22,722 nt of DNA from JADLEX01 sp964586775 (GTDB lineage: Bacteria; Lernaellota; Lernaellaia; JACKCT01): positions 1 through 22,722 of the forward strand of contig CAZPJD010000069.1 of NCBI GenBank assembly GCA_964586775.1. The letters run 5' to 3'. Below the pieces are notes generated by a model. That model searched no databases. It was given only the letters and a program-made list of their open reading frames with translations, and was not told the DNA's origin. The position numbers and the translations under genes were made by a program. Below, one piece after another: positions 1 through 6,980 of the stretch. Position 1 is the first letter of the stretch. Each line of letters starts with the position of its first letter.

Positions 1-1
1 G

Positions 2-337
2 TCGCCGCCGGGCGGTGTCGCGCCGAGCGAATCGCCGGGCGAGATCAAGTCGTCCCTTTCCGCCGCCGAGATCGGTTCGGTCATGGAAGGCATCAAGGGG
101 CGCATTTCGTATTGCTTCACGCGCGGGCTCGAACAGAATTCGGAGATGAGCGGTGTGTCGCTCGTGCAATTCACCATCGAGCCCGACGGAAGCGTCTCGG
201 GCGCGAGCGTGGTCGAATCGAGCCTCGACGCCCCCGATGCCGATGAGTGCCTGCGACGCCGCGTGCTTCGCGCCAAGTTCCCCGCGTTCGCCGGTCCCTC
301 CAAGACGGTCAAGTTCCCCTTCAAGTATTCGCAATGA
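2..337 (+). CDS. AgmX/PglI-type (TonB-like) C-terminal domain protein, 5' end outside window
   Basis: The frame is open from the left edge, so this is only the C-terminal 111 residues of a longer protein. A short Gly/Pro/Ser linker leads into a compact domain. That domain has a helix ending in the I-S-Y-C-F pattern, then V-Q-F-T-I-E-P-D-G-S-V, a V-V-E-S-S strand, a conserved D-E-C-L-R helix and a closing K-F-P-F-K-Y strand. This matches the C-terminal domain of the AgmX/PglI family, a TonB-C-like fold known from adventurous gliding motility and TonB-type energy-coupling proteins of Myxococcota and relatives. It should lie in the periplasm. The stop overlaps the next gene's start (ATGA), so the two are probably co-translated. 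The missing N-terminus prevents assigning a particular complex. Confidence 0.75.
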   Translation, partial: SPPGGVAPSESPGEIKSSLSAAEIGSVMEGIKGRISYCFTRGLEQNSEMSGVSLVQFTIEPDGSVSGASVVESSLDAPDADECLRRRVLRAKFPAFAGPSKTVKFPFKYSQ

Positions 338-1434
338 CGTACCCGCCCCCGGCGCCAACCCACGCCCGGACGATCGCCTCGATCGCCCTGCTGGCGGGAT
401 GCTTGGGGGCGTTCGCCACGTTGATCGCCGGGTGTGCGTCGATTCCCCGCCCGAACGAGGAGTACGGCGCGGTGCGCATGGAGATCGATCCCGAAGGCGA
501 GCTGCCGCCGCGGTTTTGGGACTCCGTGGAGCTGATGCAAAAGGCCGCCGCCGCGTTCAACGAAAAGAAGTTCGGCGACGCGCTCGAACTCTATCTCACG
601 CTGATCGACAAGTTCCCCGAGGAACGCTCGTTCCCGCTCGCGCTCTTCAACGCGGCGCTGTGTTACGAGGAACTGGGCAAATTTGACGAGGCCCTTGCCC
701 TTTACGCGCGGCTCGAGGCGATGCCCGGGCCGACCTACGCGCCGTCGGTGCTGCTGGGCCGAAAGGCCGCCTGCTACGAAGAAAAAAAGGCATGGTCCGA
801 CGCCGAGGCCGCGCTCGTGAAGATGACGCAGCTTTTTTCCATCAGCGAGATCGAGCGAATCAACGCGCTCTCGCGACTGGGTGTGGTGCGTTTCGAGATG
901 GGCCGCTTCGATGAGGCGAAGGCGACGCTGATCGAGGCGCTCGAGGAGCGTTATCGTCGCGGCGGCCTACAGCGGCTCGCGGTGGATACCACGCACATCG
1001 CGAAGGGCTGGTTCTACCTCGGCCAGATCTATCTGATGCAGTACGAGCGCATCGAACTGACCGGCGACGAACCGGAACTCAAGCAGCGTCTGCTCGCCAA
1101 GGCTGACCTGCTCGTGCGCGCTCGCGTCTACTATTACCGCTCCATCGAGACCTATCAGCTCTGGTGGATGAGCGCGAGCCTGCACCAGCTCGGCTGGGGA
1201 TACGAGACGTTTTACGACGCGGTGATGAATGCGCCGCTGCCATCGGATCTCGCACCGGGCGAGCGCGATGTGTATGTCCGCAAGCTGGAATCGCGCGTCG
1301 CGACCGTGATAAAAAAAGCCGAGGAAGCCTACAGCAAGAACGTGGACCTGGATCGGCGGTACGATCTGAAATCGCCGTGGGCGAAGAAATCCGCGGAGCG
1401 CCTGGAGGCGCTGCACGCGGCGCGGACGAAATAA
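334..1434 (+). CDS. TPR-repeat lipoprotein
   Basis: A 366-residue protein. I chose the ATG at 334 because it overlaps the upstream stop as ATGA and is followed at once by a lipoprotein signal. A hydrophobic stretch (about residues 13-33) ends in the lipobox L-I-A-G-C with Cys34; L-A-G-C at Cys23 is a weaker alternative. Residues from about 70 to 230 form helix pairs of tetratricopeptide type, for example A-A-L-C-Y-E-E-L-G-K-F-D-E-A-L and R-F-E-M-G-R-F-D-E-A-K. TPR lipoproteins act as scaffolds on the periplasmic face of a membrane. Placed between a TonB/AgmX-type protein and a DUF3108 protein, it may assemble with either, but the sequence does not show a partner. The reading frame is also open upstream to 247; that part overlaps the preceding gene and lacks a signal peptide. 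Confidence 0.85.
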   Translation: MTYPPPAPTHARTIASIALLAGCLGAFATLIAGCASIPRPNEEYGAVRMEIDPEGELPPRFWDSVELMQKAAAAFNEKKFGDALELYLTLIDKFPEERSFPLALFNAALCYEELGKFDEALALYARLEAMPGPTYAPSVLLGRKAACYEEKKAWSDAEAALVKMTQLFSISEIERINALSRLGVVRFEMGRFDEAKATLIEALEERYRRGGLQRLAVDTTHIAKGWFYLGQIYLMQYERIELTGDEPELKQRLLAKADLLVRARVYYYRSIETYQLWWMSASLHQLGWGYETFYDAVMNAPLPSDLAPGERDVYVRKLESRVATVIKKAEEAYSKNVDLDRRYDLKSPWAKKSAERLEALHAARTK

Positions 1435-1447
1435 CCCCGAGGGCGCG

Positions 1448-2209
1448 ATGGCCATGACGACCACGCTTATCCGCCGTGCGATCTGTGCGATCGTGCTGCT
1501 CGTCGCGGGCGCGGCGGGCGCGGCGGATTTCGCCGGCGAGAATCTGGAATACGAGTTCGGTTGGAAGGGCATCGCCGCGGCAAACGCCTCGGTGCAGATC
1601 GCCGAGATGGCGTGCGACGGCCCGTGCTACGCCGCGAACATCGACATCAAGGGCAAACCCTACCTCGACATGATCTGGCGCGTGCGCGACCGCATCAAGA
1701 CCTGGGCGGTCAAGGCCGACTACTCTCCGCGCAAGTACGTGTTCTACCAGCGCGAGGGCGGATTCGAACTCGACACCGAGATCGTGCTCGACAAGGCCGA
1801 GGGGCTGCTGAAATCGACGCGCTTCCGCAAAGACAAAGGCAAGGCGCTCACGCCCAAAAAAGCGCAGGCGGCCGGGGTCTTCTGCCCGCTGTCGGCAATT
1901 CTGTATATGCGCGCGCAGCCGCTCGAGCCGGGGCAGCGCTACACGGCAAACGTCTTCGACGGCAAGCGCGAGCACGTGATCGAGTGGAAGGTCGAGGCCC
2001 GCGAGAAAATCAAGGTCGGCGCGGGCGAATTCGACGCGAAACGCATTTCGGCGCAGGTCATCAAATCGAATGTGACCGACGATTCGAGCAAGGTCGAGAA
2101 GGTCCGCAAGGTGACGATCTGGGTCGCCGACACCCCCAATCACCTCGTCCTCAAGGTCGAGACGCAGGCGTTCTGGGGCCACATCTACGGCGAACTCATC
2201 AAGAAATAG
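1448..2209 (+). CDS. DUF3108 domain periplasmic protein
   Basis: A 253-residue protein with an N-terminal signal peptide: hydrophobic residues about 10-25, with likely cleavage after A-G-A-A. The mature part starts with G-E-N-L-E-Y-E-F-G-W-K-G and A-A-N-A-S-V. It continues with a strand-rich pattern including D-R-I-K-T-W, the long F-Y-Q-R-E-G-G-F strand, a P-L-S-A-I-L-Y-M-R helix and a late W-V-A-D-T-P-N-H-L-V-L-K-V strand. This layout is typical of DUF3108, a family of exported beta-rich proteins of unknown function. GAGGG at 1439-1443 lies 4 bases before this ATG and 10 bases before an alternative ATG at 1454, so the exact start is unsure by two codons. The gap to the TPR lipoprotein is 13 bases, consistent with one operon. 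Confidence 0.85.
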   Translation: MAMTTTLIRRAICAIVLLVAGAAGAADFAGENLEYEFGWKGIAAANASVQIAEMACDGPCYAANIDIKGKPYLDMIWRVRDRIKTWAVKADYSPRKYVFYQREGGFELDTEIVLDKAEGLLKSTRFRKDKGKALTPKKAQAAGVFCPLSAILYMRAQPLEPGQRYTANVFDGKREHVIEWKVEAREKIKVGAGEFDAKRISAQVIKSNVTDDSSKVEKVRKVTIWVADTPNHLVLKVETQAFWGHIYGELIKK

Positions 2210-2572
2210 AGCGGAAAAACGACGACGCGGGTCGATGTGCGCAGCCCCTGCTCGCGGAATTCGGCGAGGCGCATCCCTTGAAGGTCGACCGCGAGGTCAT
2301 CAACGCACAGTCGCGACTCCTCGCGCGTGTCGGCATGGCGATGCGGAGCCCGAGCAGGTCGTCGATCAGCCCCTCGTTGGGTTCGTCGTGGCGTCCGTTT
2401 GTCCGGTGCTTCCCCCCGGAATCGTCAAGCTGTGGTACGGACCGCGCCGGGCGTCATCATCCACGGGGCAGGCACAGGCGGACCGGCCGCACTTCGCGAA
2501 GCACTCACGCCCCGATGATGAAGCGGGGCCGCCCGAAGGCGACCCCCGCGTGTGGAACGAGTCGCTCCCGGC
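2210..2572. other. gene-free stretch between convergent genes, possible decayed minus-strand coding
   Basis: No convincing complete gene is visible. On the minus strand, one frame reads like protein around 2331-2395 (D-E-P-N-E-G-L-I-D-D-L-L-G-L-R-I) with mostly G or C third positions. A different minus frame reads well at about 2225-2330 (E-E-S-R-L-C-V-D-D-L-A-V-D-L-Q). One frame change near 2330 would join them. This may be a decayed gene or chance in high-GC DNA. A short hairpin (GCCCCG, nine bases, CGGGGC, about 2510-2530) has no T-run, so I do not call it a terminator. Confidence 0.3.
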
Positions 2573-4852
2573 TCAGGGTACGGCGACGAGATCGCCGTAA
2601 AGCCCGATAAAATCGCCCTGCGCGCCGACCGGAATCAGCGCGTCGATGTCGAGGGTGTATCCCTCGAACGACGGAATTTCGATCGCGCCCAGCAGGTCGT
2701 CGAGATAGGGAACGAGAAGATCCACCACCGTCGGCATGAAGTCCTCGAGGAGTGCGTCGTTGAAGTCGTACGCCTCGTCGATGATCGTGACCTCGAAGAA
2801 GTAGTTCTCGGTGTCGATGTCGAGCACGATCGCGCCGTCGGCATCGACGCCCACGGTGGTGGGGAGCGACAGCGACATGGCGGCGGTGAGCGCGGAAACC
2901 TCTCCGTCGTTGGGATGATCCACGAGCAGCTCGACGAGAAAATCGCCCAGTTGCAGTGTCGGATTCACGTCGCGCGTCGCGGCCATGTTCAGCACGGGCT
3001 GGAGCATCGGTTCGGTTCGCAGGATGACCGGCGCATTCGGATGAATGAGCAGGAGCTGCGGGAAAAACGGCGAGAGGATGAGCGTCGTCAGCGCGTCGTC
3101 GGTGAACTCGAAATTGAGCACGCCCGAGCGGAAGATCTCGTAGAGCACCTGATTCGCGATGTCGTCGTCCAGCGCGACGCCGAACGCATAGGGCGTTCCC
3201 ATGCCGGGAATCGTGGCGCCCATCGCCGGCAGCGCGCCGTCGATCTTCCACGAACCGGGCATGTCGGGCACGTCGGGGTCGATCGTATCCGCGGTCATCT
3301 GGGCGTCCATCCAGATCAGCAGGCCGTTCGAATCCGTCGCCACGTTGCCGAAATCCGCCGCGAGGAAGAACGTCTTGTCGAGGAACGTGAAGTCGGTGGA
3401 CAGGTCGAGATCCGACAGCGCGTCCTGAATGGCCTCGTTGATCTCGGGCGCGAGCAGGTCGGGCAGGATCGACTCGATGATCGGCTCCACGGCCCCCGTG
3501 AACAGGCTCAGGATATCGCCGAGCAGACCGAAGTTGTCGAAGGAAAGACCGCTGATCGTCGGAGCGACATCCACGACCGACACGGCCAGCGTGCCGTCGG
3601 GGTTCGCGGTGATGACGATGCGCGCGGTAATCGAAAGACTGTCGGCCGTGATGTTACCGGTTGTGGAGCCGCCGATGCCGATAATCTCGAATTCGACGTG
3701 GACGCCGATGTCCAGATTCGGCACCTCGGCATAGAGCATCAGACCGAGATCCGAGCCGGTGAGCTCGATGACGGCGGGGCCAATCTCCACGTTCTCGATG
3801 TCCGCCGTCGCGCCGGTGCAGATCCCCCACACGCAGTCGTAGCTGTCGTAGAGGTGGCACTTGTCCGGATCGGACGGGCACTCCGGGTTGTTGGGACCCG
3901 GCAGGAACGAATTGAGGTCGAGTTCGCCGATGAGCGACTCCGCGATTTGCTCGACCGTCGCAAGACCGTTTTGCGTGACGCGCATGCCGATGGCGTCTTC
4001 GGCGACGGCGTCGTTGGTCAGATAGTCGCCGTAGAGCACGCTGGTATTCGCATCGCCCAGCGTCTCGTCTTGATCGGTGAAGCCTTCGGCGACGATCGTG
4101 TTGAGCCCGTCGTCGAGGCCGAAGACCGTCTCGAACTCGCCGGAGAGCTCGTCGTAATCGTCAGGCGCCGTGCCGTTGATCTCGACGTGATCGCAAGGGT
4201 TGCCTTCCATCGTACATTCGCCGCGCACGGTGACCGTGCCGCCCGGGTTGTCGTTGCGCGTGCTGAACAGCCCCCGCGGCGGCGCCGTGAAGAAGATGTC
4301 GGCCTGCAGGAGTTCCTTGATCGTGACCGTCACTTCGTTCGTGAAGCCCGCGTCGCCGGTCAGCACCTCGGCCTTGAGCGTCCACTCGCCGTCGCGGTTG
4401 AAGACGATCGAGCGGGCAACCTCGTCGTGCGTGAACCCGGTTCCGGGCGTGATGGAAAATTCGTAGTTGTCCGAATCGCCGAGGTAGTTGCCCTGGGAGT
4501 CCGCAAATCCGACGACGTACGAGAAAACGGATCCCTCGTAATAGTCGACGAGCGGGTCCTCGGGATCGGGCGTCACGATCAGGACGGGGTGATTGCCGTC
4601 CGTGTCGTCGTCATCGATATCGTCGTCGATGTCGTCGTCGTCGTCATCATCATCGTCGTCATCGCCGCCGCCGTCATCGTCGCCATCGTCGTCGTCGGGC
4701 GGAACATACGGCCCGGTGTCGTCGTCGTCGTCCGTTCCGCGCTGCTCAGTCTCTTCGCCGCTATCGCTCCCGCCGCTGGAGCAGGACGCAAACGCGAACA
4801 CCGCGACGATCAACCAGAGGGAAAATCCACGCCGCCCGAATACGCTGGTCAT
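2573..4852 (-). CDS. Asp-tethered lipoprotein with Ig-like and BPI/TULIP-like domains
   Basis: A 759-residue exported protein. A signal sequence ends at a lipobox-like A-F-A-S-C (Cys24). Residues 41-85 are an extreme Asp-rich tether. Residues about 90-180 and 185-275 look like two Ig-like beta domains; the second has T-V-T-V-R-G and V-E-I-N-G. From about 285 to 759 the sequence alternates long amphipathic strands with a helical segment (about 460-510: I-I-E-S-I-L-P-D-L-L, then I-N-E-A-I-Q-D-A-L). A second half follows with A-N-Q-V-L-Y-E-I-F-R-S-G-V-L. That arrangement is what I would expect of a two-domain BPI/LBP-type (TULIP) lipid-binding fold; this is inference from pattern, not a database match. 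AGAGG at 4860-4864 sits 7 bases upstream of the ATG. Cysteines at about 325-345 may form disulfides. It would act at or outside the outer membrane, perhaps binding lipid. It stands alone, with its own promoter. Confidence 0.7.
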   Translation of the reverse strand: MTSVFGRRGFSLWLIVAVFAFASCSSGGSDSGEETEQRGTDDDDDTGPYVPPDDDDGDDDGGGDDDDDDDDDDDIDDDIDDDDTDGNHPVLIVTPDPEDPLVDYYEGSVFSYVVGFADSQGNYLGDSDNYEFSITPGTGFTHDEVARSIVFNRDGEWTLKAEVLTGDAGFTNEVTVTIKELLQADIFFTAPPRGLFSTRNDNPGGTVTVRGECTMEGNPCDHVEINGTAPDDYDELSGEFETVFGLDDGLNTIVAEGFTDQDETLGDANTSVLYGDYLTNDAVAEDAIGMRVTQNGLATVEQIAESLIGELDLNSFLPGPNNPECPSDPDKCHLYDSYDCVWGICTGATADIENVEIGPAVIELTGSDLGLMLYAEVPNLDIGVHVEFEIIGIGGSTTGNITADSLSITARIVITANPDGTLAVSVVDVAPTISGLSFDNFGLLGDILSLFTGAVEPIIESILPDLLAPEINEAIQDALSDLDLSTDFTFLDKTFFLAADFGNVATDSNGLLIWMDAQMTADTIDPDVPDMPGSWKIDGALPAMGATIPGMGTPYAFGVALDDDIANQVLYEIFRSGVLNFEFTDDALTTLILSPFFPQLLLIHPNAPVILRTEPMLQPVLNMAATRDVNPTLQLGDFLVELLVDHPNDGEVSALTAAMSLSLPTTVGVDADGAIVLDIDTENYFFEVTIIDEAYDFNDALLEDFMPTVVDLLVPYLDDLLGAIEIPSFEGYTLDIDALIPVGAQGDFIGLYGDLVAVP
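4598..4732 (-). repeat. GAC/GAT codon microsatellite encoding an Asp-rich tether
   Basis: On the minus strand this stretch is almost entirely GAC and GAT codons, broken by a few Gly, Pro, Ile and Thr codons. It encodes residues 41-85 of the lipoprotein, right after its lipidated N-terminus. Runs of up to eleven Asp occur. The period is three bases, so slippage would change tether length without breaking the frame. Acidic linkers of this kind hold secreted lipoprotein domains away from the membrane. Confidence 0.85.
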
Positions 4853-4973
4853 GTCCGCACCTCTATCCCAATCAACGCGAATCTCCCGGCGTCACCGCGT
4901 CGTCGGGATGCGTCGAAACCGCCCGGTCCTCGCCCCTGATTCATGGAAATGCATTCGATCGTCGCGGTGCGCT

Positions 4974-4995
4974 CGGGACCGTCCCGGTCGGGACG
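4974..4995. promoter_or_regulatory. CGGGAC inverted and direct repeats, possible operator or leader hairpin
   Basis: CGGGAC at 4974-4979 is inverted as GTCCCG at 4981-4986 and repeated directly at 4989-4994. CGTCCC (4980-4985) and GGGACG (4990-4995) also form a 6-base-pair stem with a 4-base loop. The cluster lies about 20-40 bases downstream of the predicted transcription start of the lipoprotein gene, where a repressor site or leader structure could act. No family is recognised. Confidence 0.35.
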
Positions 4996-5021
4996 ATACG
5001 CACCGCCGCACCCAAGTGGGC

Positions 5022-5051
5022 ATTATAAATCCAGCCTTGCCGCGAAGTCAA
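5022..5051 (-). promoter_or_regulatory. sigma70-type promoter of the BPI-like lipoprotein gene
   Basis: Read on the minus strand, a TTGACT -35 box (5046-5051) is followed after 18 bases by a perfect TATAAT -10 box (5022-5027). Transcription would start near 5014, giving a leader of about 160 bases before the ATG at 4852. The boxes stand out in otherwise GC-rich DNA. Confidence 0.65.
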
Positions 5052-5073
5052 AATAAGTCTAGCGTCCGCCGCC

Positions 5074-5763
5074 GTGAAAGCCCCGATCACGGCCCGTTCC
5101 ATCGCGAAGTTCGCCGCGCTCGTCGCCATCCTCGGCGCGCTCGTCGCGCTGGCGTGGCGCTACAACCGCCCGCTCGACGAGCTGCGCGCGCTGGTATCCG
5201 GGATCGACGCACGGGTCCAGTTCGCCGCCTACGTGGCGATCTACGCGCTCATCAGCGTCGCGCCGGTGCCGGGGCGCGACGTCGTCAAGCTCACCGGCGC
5301 TTTTCTCTACGGCGGCTGGGCGAGCGCGTGGCTCGTGTATTTCGGCGAAATCACGGCGGTTTTCGTCACCTGGGGCCTCGGCCAGACGCTGGGCCGCGAC
5401 CTGATCGAACGGCTACTCGCGGGGCGGTTGGAAGCGCTTCAAATGCGGATTCGCGGCGCGAACTGGAAACAGATCGCGCTGCTGCGTGTGTTTCCCGGCA
5501 CGCCGTACCGGTTCATGAACTACGCCGCCGCCATCACGCCCGTCCGAACCGCGCCGTACCTCATCGGGTGTCTCGTCGGCACGTTGCCGCGCACCGTCGC
5601 ATTTCAACTCCTCTTCGGCGCCACGGGCGACACGTTGGCCGCGCACGGGATCACCACGCTTCAGGTCGTGGCGGTTTCGGTGGGATTCGTGGGGATCGTC
5701 GCAGCGATCTGGGCGATCCAGCGCCACTTGCGGGCTCGACGTTCCGCGGCTCGAGTGCCCTGA
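5074..5763 (+). CDS. TVP38/TMEM64 (VTT/DedA-superfamily) membrane protein
   Basis: A 229-residue inner-membrane protein starting with GTG. The first hydrophobic helix is at about 11-27. The central region carries the signatures of the VTT (SNARE-associated Golgi/DedA) domain: a small-residue motif G-A-F-L-Y-G-G-W-A-S-A-W (about 75-86), then the re-entrant hairpin L-R-V-F-P-G-T-P-Y-R-F-M-N-Y-A-A (about 136-151), with the conserved Arg and Pro. A last helix (about 190-215) precedes a basic tail. Family members are linked to membrane lipid movement and envelope homeostasis; the substrate here is unknown. No clear Shine-Dalgarno lies before the GTG, so the start is the least certain part. It is divergent from the BPI-like lipoprotein and 116 bases upstream of ispG. 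Confidence 0.88.
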   Translation: MKAPITARSIAKFAALVAILGALVALAWRYNRPLDELRALVSGIDARVQFAAYVAIYALISVAPVPGRDVVKLTGAFLYGGWASAWLVYFGEITAVFVTWGLGQTLGRDLIERLLAGRLEALQMRIRGANWKQIALLRVFPGTPYRFMNYAAAITPVRTAPYLIGCLVGTLPRTVAFQLLFGATGDTLAAHGITTLQVVAVSVGFVGIVAAIWAIQRHLRARRSAARVP

Positions 5764-5879
5764 TTGCGGGCGCGCGTTATGACGCAGCTTCTCCCTTTTT
5801 CGCGCGTTTTCGGGTATATGCGAATGAAATACCGGTCGATTGCGGGGTTGCAGGGACCTCGCCCGGTGAAGGAGTGACG

Positions 5880-6971
5880 ATGAGTTCCCGTCGTAAAACC
5901 CGGCAATTTCGCCTCGGATCGGCCTCGATCGGCGGCGGCGCGCCGGTGACCGTTCAGACCATGACCAAGACCGACACGCACGACGTGCCGGCGACCATCG
6001 CCCAGATCCAGGAAATCGCCTCCGCCGGTTGCGACATCGTGCGCCTTGCCGTGACCGACATGGAAGCCGCCGAGGCGCTCGCCGAGATCAAGAAGACGTC
6101 GCCGATCCCGATCATCGCGGACATCCACTTTCAGTACAAACAGGCGCTTCAGGCCCTCGAATCGGGCGTCGACGGTCTGCGCCTCAACCCCGGCAATATC
6201 GGCGCGCGCTGGAAGGTCGAGGAGGTCGTGAAATCGGCCCGCGAGCGCGACGTGCCGATCCGCATCGGCGTCAACTCGGGCTCCATCGACAAAGACCTGC
6301 TGAAAAAACACGGCGGCCCCACGGTCGAGGCCATGGTCGAATCGGCCATGGAACACGTGCGGATCCTCGAGGAACTCGACTTCCACAACGTGAAAGTCAG
6401 CCTGAAGGCGACCAACGTGGACCGCTTCATCGAGGCGAACCGGCGCTTCGCCGAGATCACGGACATCCCCCTGCACCTCGGCGTCACCGAGGCGGGCACG
6501 ATCTGGTCGGGCACGATCAAGAGCACCGCGGGCCTCGCAGTCCTGCTGCACGAAGGCATCGGCGACACCCTGCGCGTCAGCCTCACCGGCAACCCGGTCG
6601 AGGAGGTGCGCGTCGGCTGGCAGATTCTGAAATCGATGGGGCTTCGCGACCGGGGCATCGAGATCATCTCGTGCCCCACCTGCGGTCGACTCGAAATCCC
6701 CATCGAGGAGATGTGTCACACCTTCGAGCAGCGCCTCGCGCACATCGATCACCCGTTCCACCTGGCCATCATGGGCTGCGCGGTGAACGGCCCGGGCGAG
6801 TCGCAGGCCGCGGACATCGGCATCGTCGCGCATCATCGCGCCGAGATGCAGCTCTTCAAGGATGGCAAGTTCTGGCGTCGCGCGAACTACGACGAGACGA
6901 TCCCCATCGTGATCGAGGAATTCGAACGCAAGCTTCGGGAAGTCCACGAAAAGGGCGAACAGGTCCAGTGA
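5880..6971 (+). CDS. ispG: 4-hydroxy-3-methylbut-2-en-1-yl diphosphate synthase (flavodoxin/ferredoxin)
   Basis: A 363-residue protein. The enzyme reduces 2-C-methyl-D-erythritol 2,4-cyclodiphosphate to HMBDP in the cytoplasmic MEP pathway of isoprenoid synthesis, using a [4Fe-4S] cluster. The N-terminal TIM barrel is seen from V-Q-T-M-T-K-T-D-T (24-32) through R-L-N-P-G-N-I-G (101-108) and L-G-V-T-E-A-G (200-206). The cluster ligands are Cys265 and Cys268 in S-C-P-T-C-G-R, Cys300 in M-G-C-A-V-N-G-P-G-E and the following Glu307. Their spacing is that of the short bacterial enzyme, without the middle insert of plant and some other bacterial forms. AAGGAG at 5869-5874 lies 5 bases before the ATG and fixes the start, although the frame is open far upstream. 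The gene converges on the large operon with only 9 bases between the two stop codons. Confidence 0.98.
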   Translation: MSSRRKTRQFRLGSASIGGGAPVTVQTMTKTDTHDVPATIAQIQEIASAGCDIVRLAVTDMEAAEALAEIKKTSPIPIIADIHFQYKQALQALESGVDGLRLNPGNIGARWKVEEVVKSARERDVPIRIGVNSGSIDKDLLKKHGGPTVEAMVESAMEHVRILEELDFHNVKVSLKATNVDRFIEANRRFAEITDIPLHLGVTEAGTIWSGTIKSTAGLAVLLHEGIGDTLRVSLTGNPVEEVRVGWQILKSMGLRDRGIEIISCPTCGRLEIPIEEMCHTFEQRLAHIDHPFHLAIMGCAVNGPGESQAADIGIVAHHRAEMQLFKDGKFWRRANYDETIPIVIEEFERKLREVHEKGEQVQ

Positions 6972-6980
6972 GGCCGGCGT

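Noticed and set aside
1079..2182. Minus-strand open frame of 367 codons over the TPR and DUF3108 genes
   Set aside because: Its composition (Arg/Ala/Asp-rich, low complexity) is that of a high-GC shadow, and the plus-strand proteins have clear signals and families.
4598..4732. CRISPR-like repeat array
   Set aside because: The repeat is a three-base codon repeat inside a gene, without spacers.
2552..4939. Very long plus-strand open frame (795 codons) opposite the BPI-like lipoprotein
   Set aside because: It is the reverse of the lipoprotein gene: Arg/Asp/Val-rich with no domain pattern, while the minus frame has signal peptide, ribosome site, promoter and domain structure.
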